Assembly: GCF_004919105.1 (NCBI RefSeq)
Contig: NZ_STGK01000001.1
Location: 434,001-498,000 of the forward strand
Reading direction: 5' to 3'
DNA from: Nocardioides sp. GY 10113
Lineage (GTDB): Bacteria > Actinomycetota > Actinomycetes > Propionibacteriales > Nocardioidaceae
Length of the DNA stretch: 64,000 bases
Part shown: piece after piece, positions 44,873 through 53,638 of the stretch
How positions within the stretch are numbered: the first letter of the stretch is position 1
Layout: each line of letters opens with the position of its first letter
Made by a program: the position numbers and the translations under genes
Notes under the pieces: model-generated
The model's database searches: none
Told to the model about the DNA's origin: nothing
What the model saw: only the letters and a program-made list of their open reading frames with translations

Positions 44873-46003
44873 ATGGCCCGAGGACTGACCGCCGAGCGCG
44901 TGCGCCAGGACGTCGACGTCGTGGCCCGGGCGGGTCTCGACCTGGACGAGTTCCTCGGCGAGGCCGTCGACTCGGTCCGGCGCGCCGTGCCGTGGGTGGC
45001 CGCCTGCGTGGCGACCCACGACCCGGCGACCCACATGATGACCAGCGCCCGCAAGTACGGGTCGCTGCGTGAGTGCAACAGCCGGGACCACGAGTTCGGG
45101 ATCGTCGAGTACGGCACCGTCGAGGAGACCGCCTTCACCGAGCTCGCGGTGGCCGCCGTTCCGGCTGCGGGCGTGCACCTGGTGACCGACGGCGAGGTGG
45201 AGCGCTCGCACCGGATGGCGGCGTTCATGAAGCCCCACTTCGGCTTCGGCGACGAGGCCCGGATGGCGTTCCGCGACGGTCGCGAGGCGTGGGGCGCGAT
45301 GGCGCTGTTCCGGGGCGGGGACGACCGGCCCTTCGACGCCGGCGAGGTCGCGTTCCTGGCCTCGCTCGCCGCGCCGTTCGCCCGCGGGGTCCGCGCCGGA
45401 CTGCTGGCCCGCATCGCCGAGGGGGCCGCGGGCGCGTCGTCCGCGGCCGGGCCCGCGGTGGTGATCGTCGGGCCGGACAACCAGATCACCCAGATGACGC
45501 CTGCCGCCGAGCAACGACTGGTCGACCTGGTCAGCGGGCCGCACCACGGCGACCCGCTCGCCCCGATCGCGGCGCTGATCGGCGCCGCCCGCCGGTTCGG
45601 GCGCGGTGAGGGCGGCAACCCGGCGCGCAGCCGCGTCCGGACCGGCACCGGCACGTGGCTGGTGCTGCAGGCCGGACCGCTGAGCACGCTCGGCGACCGG
45701 GACGGCGACGTCGTGGTCACGATCGAGGAGGCCCGGCCGCCGGAGATCGTGGCACTGGTGGTCGCCGCCTTCGGGCTCACCCCGCGCGAGCGTGACGTCG
45801 CCCAGCTGGTGCTCCAGGGCGTGGACACCAAGGAGATCGCGCAGACGCTGCACCTGTCGGCGTACACGGTGCAGGACCACCTGAAGTCGGTCTTCGAGAA
45901 GGCCGACGTGCGGTCGCGGCGCGAGCTGATCTCGCGGGTCTACTTCGACCAGTACGTGCCGCGGATGGGCAACGAGCTCTCCCCGTCGGGATGGTTCGCG
46001 TAG
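44873..46003 (+). CDS. LuxR-family transcriptional regulator
   Basis: A 376-residue regulator. The N-terminal ~200 residues resemble a GAF-like sensory domain (FREGREAW-type segment AFRDGREAWGAMALFR, then DDRPFDAGEVAFLASLAAP). A middle region has a PAS-like strand pattern. The C-terminal LuxR helix-turn-helix is GLTPRERDVAQLVLQGVDTK through IAQTLHLSAYTVQDHLKSVF (about 303-350). No receiver domain. ATG 44873 follows a CACACT box by 6 nt. Its ligand is unknown; the divergent oxidoreductase is the obvious target. Confidence 0.85.
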   Translation: MARGLTAERVRQDVDVVARAGLDLDEFLGEAVDSVRRAVPWVAACVATHDPATHMMTSARKYGSLRECNSRDHEFGIVEYGTVEETAFTELAVAAVPAAGVHLVTDGEVERSHRMAAFMKPHFGFGDEARMAFRDGREAWGAMALFRGGDDRPFDAGEVAFLASLAAPFARGVRAGLLARIAEGAAGASSAAGPAVVIVGPDNQITQMTPAAEQRLVDLVSGPHHGDPLAPIAALIGAARRFGRGEGGNPARSRVRTGTGTWLVLQAGPLSTLGDRDGDVVVTIEEARPPEIVALVVAAFGLTPRERDVAQLVLQGVDTKEIAQTLHLSAYTVQDHLKSVFEKADVRSRRELISRVYFDQYVPRMGNELSPSGWFA

Positions 46004-46019
46004 CCGCCCGCGGCGGGCC

Positions 46020-46487
46020 TCAGACCGGCGACAGGAGGAAGACGGGGATCTCCCGGTCGGTCCACTCGGTGTACTTGTCGTAGTTGGGCCAGATGGTGCG
46101 CATGTGCGCCCAGAGCCGCTCCTTCTCCGCGCCGGTCACCTCGCGCCAGGTGACCGTCCGCTCGCGACCGCGGTAGCGGACCTGGGCGGTCTCGGCCGCT
46201 CGGAGGTTGCCCACCCAGACCGGGGCGGTGGCGCCGCCGAAGTTGGAGCCGGCGACGAGCCAGCCGCCGCCGTGCGGTACGCAGAGCAGCGGCGTGGAGC
46301 GGGGGATCCCGGTCTTGCGGCCGGGAACGGTGAGCATCAGGTTCGGCAGGCCGGCGAGGTCGAGTACGCCGACCTTCCCGCGGGTGGCGCGCTGCAGCGT
46401 CTTGTCGGTCCACGTGATCTGCGGGAGCAGCCGCGGCATCCACGCGAACGAGCCGAGCTTGACCGCGACCGGTGTCAGGAGCCCCAT
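46020..46487 (-). CDS. DDN-family (F420-dependent) nitroreductase-like protein
   Basis: A 155-residue protein of the deazaflavin-dependent nitroreductase family (split beta-barrel). Recognisable by LMLTVPGRKTGIPRSTPLLC, then GGGWLVAGSNFGGATAPVWV and the closing PNYDKYTEWTDREIPVFLL. Family members use coenzyme F420H2 to reduce quinones and nitro compounds, and in mycobacteria have been tied to menaquinone redox. The ATG is preceded at 6 nt by TACCGT. Converges on the LuxR gene. Confidence 0.88.
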   Translation of the reverse strand: MGLLTPVAVKLGSFAWMPRLLPQITWTDKTLQRATRGKVGVLDLAGLPNLMLTVPGRKTGIPRSTPLLCVPHGGGWLVAGSNFGGATAPVWVGNLRAAETAQVRYRGRERTVTWREVTGAEKERLWAHMRTIWPNYDKYTEWTDREIPVFLLSPV

Positions 46488-46493
46488 GCCGGC

Positions 46494-46499
46494 ACGGTA
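46494..46499 (-). promoter_or_regulatory. -10 box TACCGT for leaderless DDN-family gene
   Basis: On the minus strand TACCGT, 6 nt, then ATG 46487. Confidence 0.55.
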
Positions 46500-46520
46500 G
46501 TGCGGACGGGCCGCGTGGGG

Positions 46521-46554
46521 CCGTGGGTCGGCGGAAGTTCTCGCCGACCCACGG
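46521..46554 (-). terminator. Terminator after the polytopic membrane protein gene
   Basis: CCGTGGGTCGGCG (46521-46533) pairs perfectly with 46542-46554 around an 8-nt loop, 10 bp after the stop of the minus-strand gene. Confidence 0.75.
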
Positions 46555-46563
46555 TGCGCCGGC

Positions 46564-47280
46564 TCAGTCCGCCACCGGCTGCCTGGTGAGCACCTTGTAG
46601 GTGTAGGCGGTGCCGATCAGCACGAACGGGATCGTGACCAGGGCGCCGACGAAGCACAGGACGAAGCCGGCGACGGCGATCAGGCCGCCGACCAGCCACC
46701 ACAGCAGCGCGTTGCCGAGGTTGTCCTTGACCAGGTTGAAGCTGGCTGTGATCGCCTCGACCGGCGGCAGGTCCTCGTCCACCACGAAGTACAGCGAGTA
46801 CATCGTCAGGAAGGCGATCGCGATCCCGGGCAGGACGCAGAACACGTAGCCGACGGCGGTCGCGGCGCCGACCAGCAGCGCGGTGACCAGCACCGGGCCG
46901 ACCTGCGCGAACTTGAACGCGTCCACGGCGAAGAAGTCCCGGCCCTCGGTGATGCTGAGCGAGCCGCGGATCAGCGCCGCCGCGATCAGCTGGGCGACGA
47001 CGAAGACCGCGCCGTACAGGGCTGCCTGGAGCAGCGACCGGAGGAGCCACGGGGTGCCGGCGTCGGCCAGCGCGACGAGGAGCCCGGTGCTGGCGATGCC
47101 GACGATCGCGACCGCCACCCAGACGCCGATGGTGGCCAGCACCAGCTGACCCATGTTGTCCTGGAACTTCGCCCAGGTGTAGGAGAGCGCGGCGCCGAGG
47201 TCCCAGCCGCCGGCCGGCGGGCCGCCGTACCCACCGGGGGGCGGCTCGTAGCCGGGGGGTGGGGGAGGGGCGGTCGACAT
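46564..47280 (-). CDS. Polytopic membrane protein with Pro/Gly-rich N terminus
   Basis: A 238-residue protein: a Pro/Gly/Tyr-rich N terminus (APPPPPGYEPPPGGYGG), then about six hydrophobic helices in an arrangement like DUF975 or glycerophosphodiester phosphodiesterase membrane-domain proteins. DEDLPPVEAITASFNLVKDN followed by LGNALLWWLVGGLI is the clearest conserved-looking stretch. ATG 47280 has GAAGGAGG upstream. Function unknown. Confidence 0.7.
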   Translation of the reverse strand: MSTAPPPPPGYEPPPGGYGGPPAGGWDLGAALSYTWAKFQDNMGQLVLATIGVWVAVAIVGIASTGLLVALADAGTPWLLRSLLQAALYGAVFVVAQLIAAALIRGSLSITEGRDFFAVDAFKFAQVGPVLVTALLVGAATAVGYVFCVLPGIAIAFLTMYSLYFVVDEDLPPVEAITASFNLVKDNLGNALLWWLVGGLIAVAGFVLCFVGALVTIPFVLIGTAYTYKVLTRQPVAD

Positions 47281-47455
47281 GGTGCCTCCTTCGTGGCCGG
47301 ACCCGCCGGGCCTTCGCGTCCGCGCGGTGCAATCTAGGTGCGCCGCCGCCACCGGGGCATCCTCGAAAAGCGGTGGAATCGGGCCGGAGGGTGCCGGCGA
47401 CCCAGCGGTCGCCGGGGGTTGGAGGCGCGTTCAGCTCCGCGACGGCTGGGCTCCC

Positions 47456-47461
47456 TAGCGT
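47456..47461 (+). promoter_or_regulatory. -10 box TAGCGT for leaderless mannosyltransferase gene
   Basis: TAGCGT, 6 nt, then GTG 47468. Confidence 0.55.
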
Positions 47462-47467
47462 CCGGGC

Positions 47468-48967
47468 GTGACCTCCGTGCCGCCGCTGCTCCGGGGACTG
47501 CTCGGCAGCCTGCTCGTCCTCGCCGGCGGGTTCCTCGTCGCCACCATCCCGAGCTCGGCCCCCGTCCTCCGCGCCGCCACCCTGGCCGCGGCGCGCGGCA
47601 CCGAGGCCGGTCGGATGCTCGGGCTGACGATGGTGCTGGTCGGGCTCGCCCTGGCCGCCAGCGCCTGGCTGTCGCTGTGCCGCCACGTCGCGACCTCGGC
47701 CGCCCGGGACCAGGCCGACGCCCTGGGCCTGGTCCGGTTCGCCACCGTCGTCTGGGCGGCGCCGCTGCTGCTGGCGCCCCCGCTCTTCTCCCGCGACGGG
47801 TGGTCCTACGCGGCCCAGGGCATGCTGGCCCGGCACGGGCTCTCGCCCTACGACCACGGCCCCGCGGCGCTGGTACCGGGGTTCTGGTCGCTGCTCCACG
47901 GGCAGCCGGCACCGATCGTGCAGGCGGTGGACCCGATGTGGATGGAGACCTCCACGCCGTACGGGCCGCTTCCGCTGTTCCTGGGGCGGCTGGTCGCCGG
48001 GGTCACCGGCAACCCCTGGATGCTGGTGATCGCGCACCGCTGCTTCGCGCTGGCCGGCCTGGCGCTGCTCGCCTGGGCGGTGCCGCGGATGGCCCGGTGG
48101 ACCGGTGCGAACCCGGCGCTGGCCTCGGCGATCGTGCTGGCCTCCCCGCTGATGCTGGCCAACGGCGTCGCCGGGCTCCACAACGACCTGCTGATGGTCG
48201 GCCTGATGGCGGCCGCGCTGGTGGTCGCCGTGGAGCGGGGCTGGGCGTGGGGCGCGGTGCTCGGCGGGCTGGCCGCCGCCGTCAAGCTGCCGGGCGGCCT
48301 GGTCTGCGTCGCGGTCGCCCTGGTCGGCCTGCCACCGGCGGCCGCGCTGTGGGCCCGGCTGCGCCGGCTCGGCGCGGTCGCGCTGGTCTCGCTCGTCACC
48401 CTGTTCGGGCTCGGCGCAGCCACCGGCCTGGGCCACGGGTGGATCGGTGCCCTCACGGTCCCCGGCGAGGTCGAGACGCCGCTGTCGATCAGCACCACGG
48501 TCGGCCGGCTGCTCGACGCGCTCGCGGCCGCCGCCGGTCTCGGCCTGGGGCCCGACGCGCTGCGCGACCTGCTGCGTACGGCGGGGGTGCTGGCCGCGCT
48601 GGGCGTCTCCGCGTGGGTGGCGCTGCGCTGGCCCACCGCCGACGCCGCCGCCGCGGTGCGCGCGGCGGCGGTGAGCGGGGGCCTGTTCGTGGTCCTCTGC
48701 CCGGTGGTGCACCTGTGGTACTTCCTGCTGCTGCCGCCGTTCCTGGCGACGCTGCGGCTGAGCCGCGGCGCGACCAGCGCGCTCCTGGCCCTCTCGGTGG
48801 TGCTCGGCCTGGTCGCGCCGCTGGACTCCTCGCTGCACGGCGCCTACCTCGCGATCGTGCTGGGTTGCATGACGGTGGCGGTGCTGGTGCCGGTCCTGCT
48901 GCTCACGCCGCGCGCCCGCGACAGGATCGACCGGATCGCCTCATCGCGCTGGCTGGCGCTGCGCTGA
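47468..48967 (+). CDS. MptB-like polyprenol-phosphate-mannose-dependent mannosyltransferase
   Basis: A GT-C membrane glycosyltransferase of 499 residues with about 12 helices. The first external loop has FSRDGWSYAAQGMLARHGLS, followed by PYDHGP, the acidic catalytic-loop pattern of MptA/MptB enzymes that extend alpha-1,6-mannan in lipomannan. Also GLHNDLLMVGLM and AAVKLPGGLVCVAVAL. GTG 47468 is leaderless by its TAGCGT box. The neighbouring GT4 enzyme is consistent with a mannolipid role; MptA versus MptB cannot be settled here. Confidence 0.82.
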   Translation: MTSVPPLLRGLLGSLLVLAGGFLVATIPSSAPVLRAATLAAARGTEAGRMLGLTMVLVGLALAASAWLSLCRHVATSAARDQADALGLVRFATVVWAAPLLLAPPLFSRDGWSYAAQGMLARHGLSPYDHGPAALVPGFWSLLHGQPAPIVQAVDPMWMETSTPYGPLPLFLGRLVAGVTGNPWMLVIAHRCFALAGLALLAWAVPRMARWTGANPALASAIVLASPLMLANGVAGLHNDLLMVGLMAAALVVAVERGWAWGAVLGGLAAAVKLPGGLVCVAVALVGLPPAAALWARLRRLGAVALVSLVTLFGLGAATGLGHGWIGALTVPGEVETPLSISTTVGRLLDALAAAAGLGLGPDALRDLLRTAGVLAALGVSAWVALRWPTADAAAAVRAAAVSGGLFVVLCPVVHLWYFLLLPPFLATLRLSRGATSALLALSVVLGLVAPLDSSLHGAYLAIVLGCMTVAVLVPVLLLTPRARDRIDRIASSRWLALR

Positions 48968-48979
48968 CGAGCTCGCGGG

Positions 48980-50110
48980 TCAGGCCGGCACCGGCACCTC
49001 GAGCCGCTCCCCGGCGTGCACCGCCAGCATCCGCTGCACCGTGGCGGACCACGGGAACTCCTCGGCCCGCGCCCGCGCCCCGGTACGCCGCAGCCGGGCC
49101 GGTCGCGCGGCGAGCCGGAGCACCGCGTCGGCCAGCGCGCCCGGCTCCGGCGCACCCCAGGCGCCGCACCGGGCGTCGACGAGCTCCCGTGCGCCGCCGC
49201 GGTCGGCGGTGACCACCGGCGTGCCGCAGGCCAGCGCCTCGAGCACCGCGAGCCCGAAGGTCTCCCCGGGGCACACCGAGAGCGCGACGTCGGCCGCCGC
49301 CACCCGCGCGCACAGCTCGTCGCGGCCGCCGACGAAGCCGTGGAAGGTGACCGGCGCCCCTTCCGCGATCGCCTGCAGCTCGCCCAGGTGCGGGCCTTCG
49401 CCGTACACGTCCAGCCGGACCGGGATCCCGCGTCGATGCAGCTCGACGGCGGTGGCGACCGCCAGGTGCGGCGACTTCTCCCGGGAGAGCCGGCCGACGT
49501 GGACCAGCCGGAGCACGCCGTCGTCCGTCCCGCGCGCGTCGGTCCCACCGGGCGCGGGGCGGAACGTCGCGAGGTCGACCCCGAGCGGGACCCGTTCGAG
49601 CGGACAGTCCGCCGCGTCGGCGAGCGCCCGGAACTCGTCCTGGGCGTAGCGGGAGGTGACCACCAGGGTGTCGAAGCTGCGCACCACCAGCCGGTTCACC
49701 AGCCCGATCGACACCTTCGCGGTGGTCGGCTTCCCGCTGCGCAGCGCGAACATGTCGGTGAGGTTCTCGTGTGAGAGGCAGACGGTGCGGACCCCCGCGC
49801 GCCGCGCCCACCAGGCGACCGGCAGCAGCGTGAGCTTGTCGTTCCACTCGATCGAGGTGGGCGCGAACCGCTCCAGGGTGTCGACCAGGCGCCACGGCTC
49901 GACGATCAGCCGGTAGCCGCCGCCCACCCGCGGGGCGCGGACGGTGGCGACCGGACCGAGCGGCGTCTCCCGGACCGAGTCGGCGGGGCCGGGCACCACG
50001 AGGAGCCGTTCGACGCCGGCGTCGACGTACCCCTGGCCGAGCTCGGCGACGGCCGTCCTCATCCCGCCCGACGCCGCCCCGACGAAGTTGGCGAGCTGGG
50101 CGATGCGCAC
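48980..50110 (-). CDS. GT4-family glycosyltransferase (mannosyltransferase-like)
   Basis: A cytoplasmic or membrane-associated GT-B glycosyltransferase of 376 residues. N-terminal RIAQLANFVGAASGGMRTAV; C-terminal donor site with LVHVGRLSREKSPHLAV, then VYGEGPHLGEL and the EX7E motif in CPGETFGLAVLEALACGTPV. It resembles GDP-mannose-using enzymes of the MgtA/PimB type; donor and acceptor are not proven. GTG 50110 is chosen (CACGGT box 7 nt upstream); the longer frame is antisense to the next gene. Converges on the MptB-like gene with a 12-bp gap. Confidence 0.82.
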   Translation of the reverse strand: MRIAQLANFVGAASGGMRTAVAELGQGYVDAGVERLLVVPGPADSVRETPLGPVATVRAPRVGGGYRLIVEPWRLVDTLERFAPTSIEWNDKLTLLPVAWWARRAGVRTVCLSHENLTDMFALRSGKPTTAKVSIGLVNRLVVRSFDTLVVTSRYAQDEFRALADAADCPLERVPLGVDLATFRPAPGGTDARGTDDGVLRLVHVGRLSREKSPHLAVATAVELHRRGIPVRLDVYGEGPHLGELQAIAEGAPVTFHGFVGGRDELCARVAAADVALSVCPGETFGLAVLEALACGTPVVTADRGGARELVDARCGAWGAPEPGALADAVLRLAARPARLRRTGARARAEEFPWSATVQRMLAVHAGERLEVPVPA

Positions 50111-50219
50111 GCGGCAGACCGTGCCGGCTCCCGATGAACGGACGACGACCCCGGGGTGGAAGCCAGATGAGCGCTCGTCGCGGCCGGCGGCGGTTGACGG
50201 CGGGGGAAGACTGGGCAGC

Positions 50220-52517
50220 ATGGCCACGCGCGCACCGAACGGAGAGCCGGACGAGTCCCGCCTGGAGGTGTCCGCGGCGCCCGAGCACTCCGCCGGTCCG
50301 CGCGCGGTGGCCGCGGCGATGCGGCACGCCGTCGGGCAGATGGGCGTACGCCGGAGCGCCGCCACCCTGCGCCGGGTCAACCAGGCCGACGGCTTCGACT
50401 GCCAGGGCTGCGCGTGGCCGGACGCCGAGGCCGGGCACCGGCACGTCGCCGAGTTCTGCGAGAACGGTGCCAAGGCGGTCGCGGAGGAGGCGACCCTGCG
50501 CCGGGTCGACGCGGGGTTCTTCGCCGAGCACTCGGTCGCCGACCTCGCCGGGCACGGCGACTACTGGCTCGGCCAGCAGGGCCGGCTGACCGAGCCGATG
50601 GTGCTGCGGCCCGGCGCCACCCACTACGCACCGATCGGCTGGGACGAGGCGTTCGCGCTGGTGGCCGATCACCTGCGCGGGCTCGACCACCCCGACCAGG
50701 CCGTCTTCTACACCTCCGGTCGCACCTCCAACGAGGCCGCCTTCGTCTACCAGCTGCTGGTCCGCGCCTTCGGCACCAACAACCTCCCGGACTGCTCCAA
50801 CATGTGCCACGAGTCGACCTCGGTGGCGCTGACGGAGACGATCGGGATCGGCAAGGGCTCGGTCACCCTCACCGACGTCGAGACCGCCGACCTGATCGTC
50901 GTCGCCGGTCAGAACCCCGGCACCAACCACCCCCGGATGCTCGCCTCGCTCGAGGTCGCCAAGGACAACGGCGCCCGGATCATCTCGGTCAACCCGCTCC
51001 GGGAGGCCGGGCTGGGGCGGTTCAAGAACCCGCAGCGGCCGCGGGGCGTGGTCGGCCACGGCACGCGGCTCGCCGACCTCCACCTCCCGATCCGACTCGG
51101 AGGCGACCTGGCGCTGTTCCAGGCGTGGGGCGCGCTGCTGCTCAAGTGGGGGGCCATCGACGAGGAGTTCCTCGCCGAGCACACCGTCGGCTTCACGGCG
51201 TACGCCGAAGGGCTGGCCGACCTGGACTGGGACAAGGTGGAGGAGGCGACCGGCCTGACCCGCGACCAGATCGAGGAGGGCGCGGCGATGATCCGCGACT
51301 CGGCCGCCACCGTGTGGTGCTGGGCGATGGGGCTGACCCAGCACCGGCACGGGGTGGCGACGATCAAGGAGGTCGTCAACCTGGCGCTGCTGCGCGGCGA
51401 CATCGGGCGCCCGGGGGCCGGACTGTGCCCGGTCCGCGGACACTCCAACGTCCAGGGCGACCGGACCATGGGGATCTGGGAGAGGCCCCCGGTCTGGTTC
51501 CTCGACGCGCTCGAGGTCGAGTTCGGGATCCCGGTCCCGCGCGAGCACGGCCTCGACGTCGTCGAGGCGATCCGCGCCCTCAGCACCGGTGCCGCCCGGG
51601 TCTTCGTCGGGCTCGGCGGCAACTTCGCCTCCGCGGCGCCGGACACCCCGGTCACCGAGGCCGCGCTGCGCCGTGCCGACCTGACCGTCCAGATCTCCAC
51701 CAAGCTGAACCGGTCGCACGCGGTGCCCGGGACGACCGCGCTGATCCTGCCGGTGCTGGGCCGCTCCGAGCGCGACCTCACCGGCGGCAGCCCGCAGCGG
51801 GTCACGGTCGAGGACTCGATGTCGATGGTGCACGCCTCGCGCGGGCCGCTCGCGCCGGCCTCCCCGGAGCTGCGCTCGGAGGTCGACGTGGTCTGCTCGA
51901 TCGCGCTCGCGCTGTTCGCCGAGGACCACCCGGGCTCGGGCGTGCCGTGGGAGCGGCTGCGCACCGACTACGGCGAGATCCGGCACCGGATCTCCCGGGT
52001 GATCCCCGGCTTCGACGACTACGAACGCCGGATCGACCAGCCGGGAGGCTTCGTGCTGCCGCACCCGCCGCGCGACGCCCGCGTCTTCCCGACCGCGGCC
52101 GGCAGGGCTGTGCTCACGGTGAGCCCGCTGGACGTGCTCGACCTGCCCGAGGGGCACCTGCTGCTGCAGACGCTGCGCTCGCACGACCAGTACAACACCA
52201 CGATCTACGGGCTCGACGACCGCTACCGGGGCATCCGCAACGGGCGCCGCGTGGTCTTCGTCCACCCCGACGACGTGGCCGACCTGGGTCTCGCCGGCGG
52301 CGACCTGGTCGACCTGGTCGCGGTCTGGGGGGACGGCGTCGAGCGGCGCGCGGACCGGTTCCGCGTGGTCCCCTACGACCAGCCCCGCGGCTGCGCCGCG
52401 GCCTACTACCCCGAGACCAACCCGCTGGTGCCGCTCGGCTCGGTGGCGGTGGGCAGCAACACGCCGACCTCCAAGTCGGTGGTGGTGCGCCTCGAGCCGC
52501 ACGGTGGCGGGCGGTGA
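50220..52517 (+). CDS. FdhF/YdeP-family molybdopterin oxidoreductase
   Basis: A 765-residue molybdopterin enzyme of the YdeP group. N-terminal FDCQGCAWPD has a CxxC in place of the full 4Fe-4S motif of formate dehydrogenases. Mo-region NLPDCSNMCHESTSVAL has Cys where FdhF has selenocysteine. Further cofactor motifs: NPGTNHPRMLASLEVAK and GLCPVRGHSNVQGDRTMG; C-terminal dinucleotide domain with SHDQYNTTIYGLDDRYRG. Physiological substrate unknown; E. coli YdeP is linked to acid resistance. ATG 50220 is preceded at 7 nt by AAGACT. It is followed by pirin. Confidence 0.88.
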   Translation: MATRAPNGEPDESRLEVSAAPEHSAGPRAVAAAMRHAVGQMGVRRSAATLRRVNQADGFDCQGCAWPDAEAGHRHVAEFCENGAKAVAEEATLRRVDAGFFAEHSVADLAGHGDYWLGQQGRLTEPMVLRPGATHYAPIGWDEAFALVADHLRGLDHPDQAVFYTSGRTSNEAAFVYQLLVRAFGTNNLPDCSNMCHESTSVALTETIGIGKGSVTLTDVETADLIVVAGQNPGTNHPRMLASLEVAKDNGARIISVNPLREAGLGRFKNPQRPRGVVGHGTRLADLHLPIRLGGDLALFQAWGALLLKWGAIDEEFLAEHTVGFTAYAEGLADLDWDKVEEATGLTRDQIEEGAAMIRDSAATVWCWAMGLTQHRHGVATIKEVVNLALLRGDIGRPGAGLCPVRGHSNVQGDRTMGIWERPPVWFLDALEVEFGIPVPREHGLDVVEAIRALSTGAARVFVGLGGNFASAAPDTPVTEAALRRADLTVQISTKLNRSHAVPGTTALILPVLGRSERDLTGGSPQRVTVEDSMSMVHASRGPLAPASPELRSEVDVVCSIALALFAEDHPGSGVPWERLRTDYGEIRHRISRVIPGFDDYERRIDQPGGFVLPHPPRDARVFPTAAGRAVLTVSPLDVLDLPEGHLLLQTLRSHDQYNTTIYGLDDRYRGIRNGRRVVFVHPDDVADLGLAGGDLVDLVAVWGDGVERRADRFRVVPYDQPRGCAAAYYPETNPLVPLGSVAVGSNTPTSKSVVVRLEPHGGGR

Positions 52518-52569
52518 GCGACGCGTCGATCCCGCCCCGGACCGGCGCCGGTTCGGGGATGATGCGGCG

Positions 52570-53580
52570 ATGAGCAACCCCGAGGCACGTCCGGACGAGG
52601 TGGCCTGCGCCCCGGGCCGCGTGGGCGACCTGGAGGTGCTGGCGCCGCGGGAGGTGCCGCTGGGCGGCCCGCGCGCGATGCGCGTGCGTCGTACCCTCCC
52701 GCAGCGGTCGCGCTCGTTGATCGGCGCCTGGTGCTTCGTCGACCACTACGGCCCCGACCGCGTCGCCGACTCCGGCGGGATGAGCGTCGCGCCGCACCCG
52801 CACACCGGGCTGCAGACCGTCTCGTGGCTCTTCGAGGGCGAGATCACGCACCGCGACAGCGCCGGCCACCACGCCACCGTCCGGCCCGGTGAGGTCAACC
52901 TGATGACCGCCGGCCGCGGGATCAGCCACTCGGAGGTCTCCACGGCGGACACCGAGGTGCTGCACGGCGCGCAGTTGTGGGTGGCGCTACCCGATGCCGC
53001 CCGGGACACCGCGCCCGGGTTCGAGCACTACGCCCCGCCGCGGGTCGCCGGTCCGGGCTGGTCGGCGCGCGTCTTCCTGGGCTCGCTGCTCGGCAGCGAC
53101 TCGCCGGTGGCCACCTTCACGCCGCTGCTCGGCGCCGAGGTGGTGCTGGAACCCGGCGCGGTGCTGGAGGTGGACGTGGACCCGGCGTTCGAGCACGGCG
53201 TCCTGGTCGACGTCGGCGACCTCGAGGTGGGCGCCGGGGAGGGCGGCGTCGACGCGAAGGCAGCCGACCTCGCCTACGTGCCGCCCGGCGCCCGGCGGCT
53301 CCGGCTCGACGCGGGCCCCGAGGGCGCCCGCGTGCTGGTGCTCGGCGGTACGCCGTTCGGCGAGTCGATCGTGATGTGGTGGAACTTCGTGGGTCGCAGC
53401 CACGAGGAGGTCGTGGCGTTCCGGGCGGCGTGGCAGGAGCAGGTGGTCGGGCCGGACGGGACGCCGGTGACCGACGGCCAGGCCGTCGCCGAGGGGCGGT
53501 TCGGCGTGGTGCTCGGAGAGACCCTGCCGCCGATCCCCGCGCCGGTCCTCCCCACCGTGCGGCTGCGCGAACGCCGCTGA
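52570..53580 (+). CDS. Pirin-family protein
   Basis: A bicupin of 336 residues. The N-terminal pirin signature SLIGAWCFVDHYGPD and the metal ligands in APHPHTGLQTVSWLFEGEI (His, His) and RGISHSE (His, Glu) are all present. Some pirins have quercetinase activity; others regulate enzymes. The C-terminal half contains GGTPFGESIVMWWNFVGRSH, typical of the family. ATG 52570 has GATGAT 6 nt upstream. 52 bp downstream of the molybdoenzyme gene; linkage may be accidental. Confidence 0.92.
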   Translation: MSNPEARPDEVACAPGRVGDLEVLAPREVPLGGPRAMRVRRTLPQRSRSLIGAWCFVDHYGPDRVADSGGMSVAPHPHTGLQTVSWLFEGEITHRDSAGHHATVRPGEVNLMTAGRGISHSEVSTADTEVLHGAQLWVALPDAARDTAPGFEHYAPPRVAGPGWSARVFLGSLLGSDSPVATFTPLLGAEVVLEPGAVLEVDVDPAFEHGVLVDVGDLEVGAGEGGVDAKAADLAYVPPGARRLRLDAGPEGARVLVLGGTPFGESIVMWWNFVGRSHEEVVAFRAAWQEQVVGPDGTPVTDGQAVAEGRFGVVLGETLPPIPAPVLPTVRLRERR

Positions 53581-53638
53581 TCCACAGCCCCGTCCGCGGA
53601 CGCCGGTCGCGTCGGCGCGATGGTCCAAGATGTCCGCC

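Noticed and set aside
50779..50830. Selenocysteine in the molybdoenzyme
   Set aside because: The corresponding codon is TGC (Cys in NMCHES), with no in-frame TGA and no need for a SECIS element.
48903..52577. 1224-codon open frame on the minus strand, and similar very long antisense frames across the window
   Set aside because: These are shadows caused by GC-biased third positions; their translations are low-complexity Arg/Gly/Pro/His-rich and match no family, while the opposite strand encodes clear proteins.
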